A stretch of 50,427 nucleotides of DNA from Rectinema subterraneum (lineage in GTDB: Bacteria > Spirochaetota > Spirochaetia > Treponematales > Rectinemataceae): assembly GCA_009768935.1 (NCBI GenBank), contig WESA01000015.1, forward strand, positions 1 to 50,427, given 5' to 3'. A program made the position numbers and the translations under genes. Below, piece by piece: positions 18,071 to 25,656 of the stretch. Position 1 is the first letter of the stretch. Each line of letters starts with the position of its first letter. Under the pieces are notes generated by a model that saw only the letters and a list, made by a program, of their open reading frames with translations, was not told where the DNA came from and did no database searches.

Positions 18071-18739
18071 TTATTGCCGCGCCAGCGCATTCTCTCTCGA
18101 AGGCGCCCTTTCAGCCTTTGAATACAGATGGCACGCGACAAAATGCTCCGGCTCGATTTCGGCCAGTTCCGGTTTGGCTTGCGTGCAGATTTCCATTCGT
18201 TTTGGGCATCGGGTATGGAAAGGGCAGCCCGGAGGCGGCGCAACCGCGCTCGGTACCTCCCCCTGAAGAATGCTCTCTTGTGTGCTCTTCTTGTGTACAA
18301 CCGGACGGAGCACCGCCGCAAGCAGGGAAGTGGTGTATGGATGCAAAGGTTTGTGGAACAGCTTTTTGGTGGGGGCCAGCTCGCAGACATTGCCCAGATA
18401 CATGATCAGTATCCGGTCACAGAAATGCTTCACAACTCCCAGATCATGCGTAATGAAGAAATATGTCAGGTTCTTTTCCTTGCTGAAAGAGTCGAGCAAC
18501 AGGAGAATTTGGGCATGGATCGACACATCGAGCGCGGACGGGGACTCGTCGAGGACCACGAATTTGGGGTCGAGGGCGTCAAAGAGGACGAGAAAGGCAA
18601 CAGGGAATGCACCTACACGAGCGGCACTGCAGCCTTCGGCGCCACGGACGTGACCTACGACCTGATCGACCCTATCGAGGAAGGTGTCGAGAAGATGAAG
18701 ATCTGAGGATTCTTCCTCGGCTTCATCAAAGCGCGGCAA
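18071..18739 (-). pseudogene. Truncated oligopeptide/dipeptide ABC transporter ATPase (OppF/DppF type)
   Basis: The last 150 residues are a good OppF/DppF C-terminal half: LDPKFVVLDES (Walker B, with Ser for the usual Pro), SALDVSIHAQIL, the switch His in FFITHDLGVVKHF, and the oligopeptide-family tail HPYTTSLLAAVL ... GCPFHTRCPKRMEIC. The first half is missing: there is no Walker A or Q-loop, and where LSGGQRQR should be the sequence reads AEGCSAARV. The open frame begins at 18739, 9 bp after the stop of the DUF4143 ATPase gene, so the gene was probably cut when that gene arrived. No permease or binding-protein gene is nearby. Confidence 0.8.
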
Positions 18740-18748
18740 GTCTCTGTC

Positions 18749-19909
18749 TCATTGCCCAAACGCTCGCCACGGAATGATATTGATACCTTTGAATTGGAAG
18801 CGTTCATTGCCATCATAGGCGATCGCAAGCCTTTCGGGAGGAAGAGAGGCAAGCCGGCTCCACTTTTCCAGGCCGGAAGCCAATTCAGGCCTGAAGGTTG
18901 CAGTGCTCTTCACCTCGATTGCCGAAATCTCGGTACCTCGTTCGATGACGAGATCCACCTCTCCCGAGCTGGGCGCATTCCAGAAGGAAAATCGCTCGCC
19001 TGTTCCAATTGCTTCAGATCTCTTGATGATATCTGCAATAACCATTGTCTCGAAGAGGTTGCCTCGCAGCGGATGATTTGTCACTTGCCCAGGCTCACGT
19101 ATCCCGATGAGCCAAGCAGCCAATCCAGAATCGTAGAAATACAGTTTCGGGCTCTTTATGATCCGCTTCTGAAAATTCCGATAGAATGGCTGCAGCTCGA
19201 ACACGATAAAGCTCTGTTCTAGAACAGAAAGCCAGGAGCGGGCAGTCGTGTGGCTGGTACCGGTATCGCGGGCGAGGTCGGACAGGTTGAGCAGTTGGCC
19301 GGTCCTGCCTGCGCAGAGAGAAAAAAATTTCCTGAACTGTGAAAGATCCTTGATATTGATGAGCCGCGACAAATCTCTTTCGAGATAGAGGGCGACATAC
19401 TGCTCATACCAGTCTGATGGAACAAAAGGCCGGTCGAAAAGCGGAGGATACCATCCCCTCTGAATGATTTCATCGGTTGAGGAGGATGAGAAGATCGGAT
19501 TTCCTGAAAGTTCGTCGCTGACGAAAGGAAAAAGGCGAGCATAGGCTGCCCGGCCGACCAGCGTTTGTGAAACAGATTGACGCAAACCTGGCTGATCACT
19601 TCCTGTAAGAATCCAGGTTCCTGCCTTCGGCTCTTCGTCGATGATCCCTTGAAGCCAGGAGCTGATTTCAGGAAAGCGCTGAGCCTCATCGATGACAGCT
19701 CCAGAGCGGCGGAGAGGGTACAGTGTACCGCGGGGATCATGGGATATACGTTCCAGAGTATCCGGGAGTTCTAGATTCAAGTATGGCCGATCGGGGAAGA
19801 GCGCCTTTGCCAGTGTGGTTTTTCCGGATTGCCGCGGACCAGTGATGATGATGGCCGGGAATTGCGCACAGAGCGACCTGATTCGATGTTCAGCGATTCG
19901 CGGGATCAT
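18749..19909 (-). CDS. DUF4143 AAA-type ATPase (first of a divergent pair)
   Basis: A 386-residue protein with an N-terminal ATPase domain: Walker A GPRQSGKTT (24-32), Walker B AVIDEAQ (71-77) and sensor ILTGSDQ. It is followed by a winged-helix-like middle (SDLARDTGTSHTTARSWLSVLEQ) and a C-terminal DUF4143 part whose GEVDLVI ... AIEVKST resembles the D-x(n)-ExK core of PD-(D/E)XK nucleases. The role of these ATPases is not known. The frame is open 76 codons upstream through two palindromic repeats. The ATG at 19909 is chosen because the family begins at MIPRIAEHRI. Its divergent partner starts at 20156. Confidence 0.88.
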   Translation of the reverse strand: MIPRIAEHRIRSLCAQFPAIIITGPRQSGKTTLAKALFPDRPYLNLELPDTLERISHDPRGTLYPLRRSGAVIDEAQRFPEISSWLQGIIDEEPKAGTWILTGSDQPGLRQSVSQTLVGRAAYARLFPFVSDELSGNPIFSSSSTDEIIQRGWYPPLFDRPFVPSDWYEQYVALYLERDLSRLINIKDLSQFRKFFSLCAGRTGQLLNLSDLARDTGTSHTTARSWLSVLEQSFIVFELQPFYRNFQKRIIKSPKLYFYDSGLAAWLIGIREPGQVTNHPLRGNLFETMVIADIIKRSEAIGTGERFSFWNAPSSGEVDLVIERGTEISAIEVKSTATFRPELASGLEKWSRLASLPPERLAIAYDGNERFQFKGINIIPWRAFGQ

Positions 19910-19937
19910 GTATGAATGATAATAAAAATGCTTGGCT

Positions 19938-19965
19938 TTTGCAAGTTGAAAGTTGAACTTGCAAA
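19938..19965. repeat. Inverted repeat upstream of the first DUF4143 ATPase
   Basis: TTTGCAAGTT (19938-19947) and AACTTGCAAA (19956-19965) are perfect 10-bp arms around an 8-nt loop, 28 bp before the start codon at 19909. A possible operator or attenuating hairpin. Confidence 0.55.
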
Positions 19966-20006
19966 TTGCAATAGCTGGTCGGGGTTTACTGTTTTTTTTT
20001 AATTTT

Positions 20007-20019
20007 GGGGTCTGACCCC
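20007..20019. repeat. GGGGTCTGACCCC palindrome, copy 4
   Basis: Core flanked by T-runs on both sides, in the intergenic region of the divergent ATPase pair. Confidence 0.85.
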
Positions 20020-20037
20020 TTTTTTTAAAAATGATCT

Positions 20038-20064
20038 GCAAATCGGGGTCAGACCCCGATTTGC
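20038..20064. repeat. GGGGTCAGACCCC palindrome, copy 5 (27-bp perfect)
   Basis: The core (20045-20057) is extended to a perfect 27-bp palindrome by GCAAATC on the left and GATTTGC on the right. It is the longest perfect member of the family here and starts 19 bp after the end of copy 4. Confidence 0.88.
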
Positions 20065-20103
20065 CCAGCATACGAATCGCAACCCGACTTTCATATAGTC
20101 CAA

Positions 20104-20149
20104 ACGAAACGCAAATAGTCTTGCGTTTCGTCGACAACAGTATTACATT
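20104..20149 (+). promoter_or_regulatory. Predicted promoter with overlapping inverted repeat, second DUF4143 ATPase
   Basis: ACGAAACGCAA (20104-20114) and TTGCGTTTCGT (20121-20131) are perfect 11-bp arms around ATAGTC. The right arm contains a -35-like TTGCGT (20121-20126); 17 bp later comes TACATT (20144-20149), ending 6 nt before the ATG at 20156. A protein bound to the inverted repeat would block the promoter. Confidence 0.5.
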
Positions 20150-20155
20150 AGTATC

Positions 20156-21313
20156 ATGATACGACGACCATGGTGGGAAGCGCGAATTCGGGCTCTATGG
20201 GAGCGCAAGCCCATTGTCTGGCTGTCGGGCGTTCGCCGTGCAGGCAAGACAGTGCTGTGCAAAAGCCTTGAGGGCGTTCAGTATTACGATTGCGAACTGC
20301 CTTCAGTGCGCCGCGAGATGCAAGACCCGGAGAGCTTTTTGAGAGCTGCCAATGGCAAGTTCCTGGCGCTGGATGAGATCCACAGACTCGACGATCCCGC
20401 CCTGCTTCTGAAAATTGCGGCGGATCATTTTCCTGATGTCCACATCGTTGCGACAGGCTCCTCGACGCTGGGTGCCTCAGCAAAATTCAGGGATACGCTG
20501 GCCGGGCGCAAGGCGGAGCTTCAGCTTACACCATTATGCGAAGCAGATTCGAACTTTCCTCAGTACAGCGATCGCACCCGACGATTCCTCCACGGGGGTT
20601 TGCCCGGTTTTTTCCTTTCCGACATGCGCGATGACAGGGATTATTCCGAGTGGATGGAGGCATTCTGGGCGCGCGACATTCTCGAGCTATTTCGCCTCGA
20701 GCGCCGCTCCTCGTTTCTCAAGTTTGCGGAACTGCTCATGGCACAGAGCGGAGGCCGCTTCAATGCCGCTTCGTTCGCTGCCTCCTGCGGCGTCAGCCGG
20801 CCTACGATCATGAACTATCTGGCGATTCTGGAGGCAACGCATCTGGTGCTCGTTGTCAGGCCATATCATGGGGGAGCGGCAAAGGAGATTGTTGCGACAC
20901 CCTGCGTCTATGCCTTCGATACGGGTTTTGTCGCCTGGGCCCAGGGGCTCCACGAAATCCCTGCAAAAGAAAAGGGATTCTTCTGGGAGCATCTTGTTCT
21001 CAACGAACTGGATGCGATCCTGCAAGGGTCCCCCAGCATCATGCATTGGAGAGACAAAGAGGGGCATGAAGTCGATTTTGTCCTCGCTCCGAGAGGCGCC
21101 CCACCGATCGCGATTGAGGCGAAGTGGAGCGCTGACGCATTCGAGCCCGAGGGAATGCAGGCATTCCGTGCCCTTCACCCGGGAATTGTGAACTTGGTGG
21201 TGTCAGCCAATGTCGATCAGCCCTTCGAGAGAGAAATGAAAGGCCTTGCGGTCACGTTTTGCCCGCTTTCGGCGCTTGCCAATTTAAAAACGGGGTCAGA
21301 CCCCGATTTTTAA
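20156..21313 (+). CDS. DUF4143 AAA-type ATPase (second of a divergent pair)
   Basis: A 385-residue protein of the same architecture as its divergent neighbour but only distantly similar. It has Walker A GVRRAGKTV (25-33), Walker B FLALDEIHR and sensor IVATGSST. A helix-turn-helix-like segment (FAASCGVSRPTIMNYLAILEA) follows, then DUF4143 with HEVDFVLA ... AIEAKWS, again like a PD-(D/E)XK core. The last eight residues, KTGSDPDF, are encoded by palindrome copy 6, so the repeat supplies the stop codon and C-terminus. There is no Shine-Dalgarno site; the promoter suggests a leaderless start. The caspase-like gene begins 103 bp downstream on the same strand. Confidence 0.87.
   Translation: MIRRPWWEARIRALWERKPIVWLSGVRRAGKTVLCKSLEGVQYYDCELPSVRREMQDPESFLRAANGKFLALDEIHRLDDPALLLKIAADHFPDVHIVATGSSTLGASAKFRDTLAGRKAELQLTPLCEADSNFPQYSDRTRRFLHGGLPGFFLSDMRDDRDYSEWMEAFWARDILELFRLERRSSFLKFAELLMAQSGGRFNAASFAASCGVSRPTIMNYLAILEATHLVLVVRPYHGGAAKEIVATPCVYAFDTGFVAWAQGLHEIPAKEKGFFWEHLVLNELDAILQGSPSIMHWRDKEGHEVDFVLAPRGAPPIAIEAKWSADAFEPEGMQAFRALHPGIVNLVVSANVDQPFEREMKGLAVTFCPLSALANLKTGSDPDF
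21292..21304. repeat. GGGGTCAGACCCC palindrome, copy 6 (inside a coding end)
   Basis: Core flanked by TTTAAAAAC and GATTTTTAAA. It lies within the last codons of the DUF4143 ATPase gene. Confidence 0.88.
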
Positions 21314-21415
21314 AATTCCAAATTTTACGCCAAATACTGGACAGGCGCCACCACGCGCGCACCGCCCTTGCACTCACGGCGCGAAGGACTATACTTGATT
21401 CAGCGAGGTATTGCC

Positions 21416-23524
21416 ATGCGCCGGCTCATCGCCATTCGGCTTGCCGCCTTTTTTTCCCTGATTGCAGTAATCGCTCTGCCCCTCTGCGCCCAGCAGTACG
21501 AAGCGCTCGACCGCATCGCGCTCGTCATTGGGAACAGCAACTACGAAGGCACCGCAAAACTCAAGAATCCCGTCAACGACGCCCAGGATATCGGCGCCAC
21601 GCTCTCATCCCTCGGCTTCGATGCCGAGGTCCTCACCGACGCAGACCTCTATTCCATGGAAGATTCGGTGCTGCGCTTCCGCGACAAACTCGCCAAGTCG
21701 CCGAATTCTGTGGGATTTTTCTATTACGCCGGCCATGGCGTGCAGTCAGGGGGCGAAAACTATCTCATTCCGGTGGATGCGCGGCTCAATTCGGAATCGA
21801 TGCTGAGAACGCGCGCGGTTCCTCTGCAGTTCGTGCTCGATAGCCTCTCCGAGGCGCACAACAAGCTCAATATCATTGTCCTCGACGCCTGCAGGGACAA
21901 TCCGTTCTCGTGGGCGCGGTCGAGTGCGCGAGGGCTTGCGGTTGTCGGACAGCTTCCGCCTGCGAGCATCGTGGTCTATTCGACGAGCGCAGGAAGAGTC
22001 GCGCAGGACGGCACGGGCCGCAATGGCATGTTCACGGAGGAACTGCTCAAGCATCTGCCGACGCCGGGGCTCGATATCACCGAAGTCCTGCGCAGGACTG
22101 GCGAGGGCGTTCAAGCTAAAACCGATGGCGCGCAGATTCCCGCCATCTACAGCCAGTTTTTCGGGTTTTTGAGGCTCGCGGGCGAGGGTGAGGGCGGCGG
22201 TCTTGCCCAGGGCAGCGCTGCGCAGAGCGCGACCTATGGCAGTGCCCAGGGCGGCACCCAGGAAGCACTAGGCGATGCCAGCCTCGACTACCTCCCTGCC
22301 TTCTTCGACGATGCGCCCCGGAATACCAAGCTCGCGATTGCAAAGGCCGAGGAGCTCACCTGGGATGAAAAATGGCTCTCGGCCTGGCGGCTCCTTGAGA
22401 AAACCGACCCCAATGACCGCGATCCCTACATCCTTGCCGAAAAAATCCGCACCGCGCTCGATGGCAACTCGTACACCGACAATTACAGGGGCTTTTCCTT
22501 TTATGACACGCCGCCTGACGGCGATGTCGACAAGGCGCGCGCCGACGGCACCATCGACGAGGAATATTTCGACTTCGACCCCCATGCCGCTGTGCAAGTC
22601 CTGCTCGATCGCGGCGTGGAAATCCCGCCTGTGCTCGCCCTCGCCCTTGGTGATTTTTATTACAATGTCTACAATTATTACCCTTATTACCCTGATGACT
22701 GGAGCCTCACTTCGGACGAGATTCTCGCAGATGGCCTGCGCTGGTTCGACCTGGCGAACGAAAATTACATCGTCGTCGACACCACGAGCGTCATCCACTA
22801 TGCCGAGCTTCTAATGAAGGCAGGGCGGAACACGGACGCCGTGGCCATCCTGAGCGACCAGGTCGAATGGGAGCCCGACGACCGCTACCTCAGGCAGACC
22901 TTCGTCGACGCCCTCGTCAGGGCTGTTCAGATCGACGAAGCCCTCGGCCAGCTCGACATGCTCATCGCGAATACAGGATCAAAGGAAGAAGCCCTCGACT
23001 ACTACAAGCAGGCCGCGCAGATCGCCTTCGACAACCAAAAAAGCGCCCAGCTCGAGCACTACCTCGCCGCCCTCGAGAAAGACTACCCCGATGACTGGTT
23101 CGGTCCCGCCATGCGTCACCGGCTCGCGGTCAACACAGGCGACAAGCTACGCGCGCAGAAAATCGCCGAAGATCTCCTCACGCACTTCCCACCTTCCGTG
23201 AGCACCGACGCGCTCGAGAGCATCCTCACCAACTGGCTCCTCGACCCTGCGGGCCCTTCAGCCGGGCTCAGCTTCCTGGACAGCTCCATCCTCGCCGCCA
23301 AAGGCAAGCCCCGCGAGCTTGGCATCTTCTACCTCTACCGTGCTCTCTACCGCTACTTTACCGTGGAGAAAGACCCCGCTTTCAAAGCCAGGGATGCCGC
23401 CATCCAGCGCTCCTTCGAGGATATCGACAGCGCAGAGAAGTACCTCCGCCAGGCCGGCGAGCCTGAAGATGGCATGCTCGAGTCCATCAAGCACATCAGA
23501 GAGGAGTGGGGGAAGGGGAAGTAG
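21416..23524 (+). CDS. Secreted caspase-fold (peptidase C14) protein with TPR-like C-terminal half
   Basis: A 702-residue protein. Residues 1-25 form a signal peptide ending near LPLCAQQ. Residues about 32-255 are a caspase-like domain: IALVIGNSNY, His107 in FFYYAGHG and Cys159 in IVLDACRDNPF form the expected dyad. The remaining 430 residues are helical and TPR-like, after a Gly/Ala/Gln-rich linker near 262-290. Bacterial orthocaspases of this layout probably cleave after basic residues; targets are unknown. The signal peptide places this one in the periplasm or at the outer membrane. GAGG (21404-21407) supports the ATG at 21416; a longer open frame begins at 21368. Confidence 0.87.
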   Translation: MRRLIAIRLAAFFSLIAVIALPLCAQQYEALDRIALVIGNSNYEGTAKLKNPVNDAQDIGATLSSLGFDAEVLTDADLYSMEDSVLRFRDKLAKSPNSVGFFYYAGHGVQSGGENYLIPVDARLNSESMLRTRAVPLQFVLDSLSEAHNKLNIIVLDACRDNPFSWARSSARGLAVVGQLPPASIVVYSTSAGRVAQDGTGRNGMFTEELLKHLPTPGLDITEVLRRTGEGVQAKTDGAQIPAIYSQFFGFLRLAGEGEGGGLAQGSAAQSATYGSAQGGTQEALGDASLDYLPAFFDDAPRNTKLAIAKAEELTWDEKWLSAWRLLEKTDPNDRDPYILAEKIRTALDGNSYTDNYRGFSFYDTPPDGDVDKARADGTIDEEYFDFDPHAAVQVLLDRGVEIPPVLALALGDFYYNVYNYYPYYPDDWSLTSDEILADGLRWFDLANENYIVVDTTSVIHYAELLMKAGRNTDAVAILSDQVEWEPDDRYLRQTFVDALVRAVQIDEALGQLDMLIANTGSKEEALDYYKQAAQIAFDNQKSAQLEHYLAALEKDYPDDWFGPAMRHRLAVNTGDKLRAQKIAEDLLTHFPPSVSTDALESILTNWLLDPAGPSAGLSFLDSSILAAKGKPRELGIFYLYRALYRYFTVEKDPAFKARDAAIQRSFEDIDSAEKYLRQAGEPEDGMLESIKHIREEWGKGK

Positions 23525-23689
23525 CCGGCAATCGGGGCGCGCAAAAGGGCGGATCGAACCTTTCAATGCTCGGACTTCATCCCCTCGCCGTACATGGGAA
23601 TCAAGCTGTCGCGCGTGGGGCCGTGATGGTCGCAATAGGAAAGATAGGCGGCATACGTCGCCGCGCTTGTGTGCTCGCAACAGATGTAC

Positions 23690-23803
23690 AGTGTCACGAA
23701 CCTTGTGTATGCCTTTCTCGGAGCTCTGACTTCTCTTGCCGGAGTAATGCATGTTTGCTTCGCATTTGGCTGGCTGAGCAAAATACACAATCTTCGTAAC
23801 ACT
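23690..23803. mobile_element. MITE-like element with 21-bp terminal inverted repeats
   Basis: AGTGTCACGAACCTTGTGTA begins at 23690, and the inverted counterpart ends at 23803 (18 of 21 positions complementary). The 114-bp unit has no gene. Its outer 16 bp match the end of the insertion sequence at 47.5 kb in 15 of 16 positions. The surrounding gap between genes (23525-23986) otherwise holds only short uninterpretable open frames, including an unassigned 93-codon frame on the minus strand. Confidence 0.6.
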
Positions 23804-23986
23804 TGAGAAGAGATGATAGAACTCGTCAGCGCATGAGAAATCACAGCAATAACAGATAACGTTCATAAACGTTTCATACGACAGGGATACACATAACTAT
23901 GTGAGAGATTTAAATAACACTCTGGATAGTACTGATGGCGCACTTTTTCAGCGCAGCACACACGCGGGGTGAAAAGGAGCCAGGCT

Positions 23987-24355
23987 ATGAACTGCCATGA
24001 CGACAACGATCAAGCCCACGACGGGAAAGAAGGTACAGGAGCACACAAGGGCCACAGCGGGAAAAGGCATATGTTCATGATGGCTATATGCTGCGGCCTT
24101 CCAATTCTCCTTCTCGCCTTATTGCCGCTGCTTAGCAGAATCCCCGGCGTCAACTCGCTGTCCAGGTATATTTTCCTGCTATGCCCCATCCTCATGATCC
24201 CCATGATGTTCTCGATGATGCTCCCCAGCGGAACGAAGAATCCTAAGTCAAGTGAAGCTGATCATAGGCATATACCGAAGTTCAGTAATTTCTTCTCGAA
24301 GGACATGAAGGACAGGCGCGTTACAGGCGCCATCCGCAAGAACGGCGAGCGGTAG
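23987..24355 (+). CDS. Small His/Met-rich membrane protein (DUF2933-like)
   Basis: A 122-residue protein. The first 35 residues are hydrophilic and rich in His, Asp and Gly (MNCHDDNDQAHDGKEG). Then come two hydrophobic helices with Cys and many Met residues (MFMMAICCGLPILLLALLPLL and LLCPILMIPMMFSMM, described here as separate segments) and a basic C-terminus. The His/Cys/Met pattern resembles small membrane proteins of heavy-metal loci such as DUF2933, but no metal transporter is adjacent. AAGGAG (23974-23979) lies 7 nt before the ATG at 23987, so the earlier in-frame GTG at 23969 is rejected. The NusG-II gene follows after 9 bp. Confidence 0.62.
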   Translation: MNCHDDNDQAHDGKEGTGAHKGHSGKRHMFMMAICCGLPILLLALLPLLSRIPGVNSLSRYIFLLCPILMIPMMFSMMLPSGTKNPKSSEADHRHIPKFSNFFSKDMKDRRVTGAIRKNGER

Positions 24356-24364
24356 ACAATCTGG

Positions 24365-24757
24365 ATGCAACATAACCGATTAGCGCGCGTTCAGTTGCGC
24401 CCGTTCGATCTCCTGGTTTTTGTGCTTGGCGTGATGGCGATCGGGGTGTCCATCTACTTCACCACTTCGGTCAGAGGCGGTGTTCCCGAAGTTGAGGTAC
24501 GCTCTCCTGCAGGGGTCTGGCTCTATCCGCTAAAAAATGACTTGCTCCTTCCCCCCGTCGGCCCAGAGGGTACTTGCGTCATCGCAATCGAAGCCAGAAC
24601 TGTTCGCGTTTTGAGCTCGGATTGCCCAAAGATGATCTGCCTTCAAACGGGACGCATTTCGCAGCCCGGCCAATGGATCGGCTGTCTTCCGCATCAAGTC
24701 TTTATTCGAATATTGGGAAGATCAGAGGAGGGGGCCATGGACGCAGCGGCATACTGA
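24365..24757 (+). CDS. NusG domain II-containing membrane-anchored protein
   Basis: A 130-residue protein with one N-terminal transmembrane helix (LLVFVLGVMAIGVSIYFTT, about 15-33). It is followed by a soluble domain of the NusG-II type found in Firmicutes and spirochaetes. The family signature is the paired cysteines in DCPKMICLQTG and the closing WIGCLPHQVFIRI. Its function is unknown; despite the name it is not a transcription factor and should face the periplasm. It lies 9 bp after the His/Met-rich membrane protein, and the two may act together at the envelope. Confidence 0.75.
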   Translation: MQHNRLARVQLRPFDLLVFVLGVMAIGVSIYFTTSVRGGVPEVEVRSPAGVWLYPLKNDLLLPPVGPEGTCVIAIEARTVRVLSSDCPKMICLQTGRISQPGQWIGCLPHQVFIRILGRSEEGAMDAAAY

Positions 24758-25263
24758 TTCATACTTGGGGGTTCTTGAAGAACCCCTATGTAGTGATTCC
24801 AGGACATATCGCCTTCCAATACATTGCCCATTGAGATGCTTTTCCCTGACATAAGGAGATGTTTCATAGGTCCAGAAATCCTTGAGGTATTGAATGAGTA
24901 GTTTATGACAGGATGAAATCGCAAGGACAACAGATTCGACGATACCGCACGCTTTCAAAGCATCGATGATTCGATGGCCTCTTGATTGAATCCAGCTGAC
25001 GTAATCGTCGAAATGGCTGCATCCAGGGATAGAATTTCAGATACTTCTCGCCGTTCATTATTGAGTGAACTTGTATCGGTGTAACGCCCGCGTTGAGCTT
25101 TAGGAAGACTACTCCTGTTCCAATCAATTGCTATACCGCAAGCCTAATCAAGGCCAGAGGTTCGAGCCGATCGAGGGGAGGAGTATTCTTTTATGATTGG
25201 ATTCAGGATTTGAACGTAATAAGTGCCATTTCGAAGATATAACGAGAACTGTTTCTGACGCAT
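24740..25263 (-). pseudogene. Remnant of a tyrosine recombinase (phage-type integrase), N-terminal part only
   Basis: The minus strand starts at an ATG (25261-25263) with GGAGG 5 nt upstream and reads MRQKQFSLYLRNGTYYVQIL, a typical N-terminus of treponemal integrases. A TAG stops it after about 38 codons. After at least one frameshift a later frame (about 25020-24755) reads HFDDYVSWIQSRG ... LKDFWTYETSPYVREKH, which fits the SAM-like core-binding domain. The catalytic R-H-R-Y domain is absent, so the gene is dead and truncated. It lies 114 bp beyond the 3' end of the tRNA-Ile gene, the usual arrangement of an element integrated at a tRNA. Confidence 0.62.
24768..24786. repeat. 19-bp perfect palindrome after the NusG-II gene
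   Basis: GGGGTTCTTGAAGAACCCC, 10 bp after the stop codon of the NusG-II gene. It could be part of a terminator, but no T-run follows. Confidence 0.5.
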
Positions 25264-25376
25264 TGAATCCTCCCTGGACGGAATTTCTCATAATTCCATC
25301 CCCTAATTCGAATAAGGATTCAGCGCTTGTTTTCTGGTAGCTGAACTATTTTCTCTCCCTAAAATTATTTAGGGTA

Positions 25377-25450
25377 TGGGCCCTGCTGGACTTGAACCAG
25401 CGACCTACGGATTATGAGTCCGCAGCTCTGACCAACTGAGCTAAGGGCCC
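25377..25450 (-). tRNA. tRNA-Ile (anticodon CAU, lysidine-modified type)
   Basis: The minus strand folds into a full cloverleaf: acceptor GGGCCCT with AGGGCCC, D arm TTAGCTCAGTTGGTCAGAGC, anticodon loop CTCATAA with CAT, T arm CTGGTTCAAGTCCAG, discriminator A. The CAT anticodon could mean Met or Ile2. The body closely follows E. coli tRNA-Ile2 (CTCATAATC, TGGTCGCTGG), so the C is expected to be changed to lysidine by TilS and read AUA. The CCA end is not encoded. A decayed integrase lies beyond the 3' end. Confidence 0.9.
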
Positions 25451-25528
25451 GGATTTCGTGCGGGTACGGCCAGCGTCCGCAAAAGAAGGAAAAATGCGCT
25501 AGCTGACACGCGCACAAGAGGCGCAATG

Positions 25529-25557
25529 AATGTAGCAATAGTATGCGAAAAAGTCAA
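25529..25557 (-). promoter_or_regulatory. Predicted promoter of tRNA-Ile
   Basis: On the minus strand TTGACT (25557-25552) and TACATT (25534-25529) are separated by exactly 17 bp, about 80 bp before the mature tRNA. Confidence 0.62.
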
Positions 25558-25599
25558 CGGAAGGGCTCAGATGGCAGGGCAAGCTCGCTTTTATGAAAA

Positions 25600-25618
25600 G
25601 CACAAGCTTGGGAGCACA
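25600..25618 (+). repeat. Dispersed repeat GCACAAGCTTGGGAGCAC, intergenic copy
   Basis: These 18 bp also occur twice inside mtaB (36420-36503). This copy is intergenic, about 40 bp before the start of the B3/B4-domain gene. Confidence 0.75.
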
Positions 25619-25656
25619 TATGGCGAAACACCTGTTTGCTGCTACAATATCATGCC

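Noticed and set aside
13356..21304. GGGGTCAGACCCC repeats as a CRISPR array or as simple terminators
   Set aside because: Spacing is irregular (from tens of bp to 20 kb) and there are no regular spacers or cas genes. Some copies lie between divergent starts or within a coding end, so a terminator role alone does not explain them.
23563..23844. A 93-codon minus-strand frame with several Cys and His residues
   Set aside because: It runs through the MITE-like element and has no ribosome binding site or known motif. A decayed gene fragment is possible but cannot be shown.
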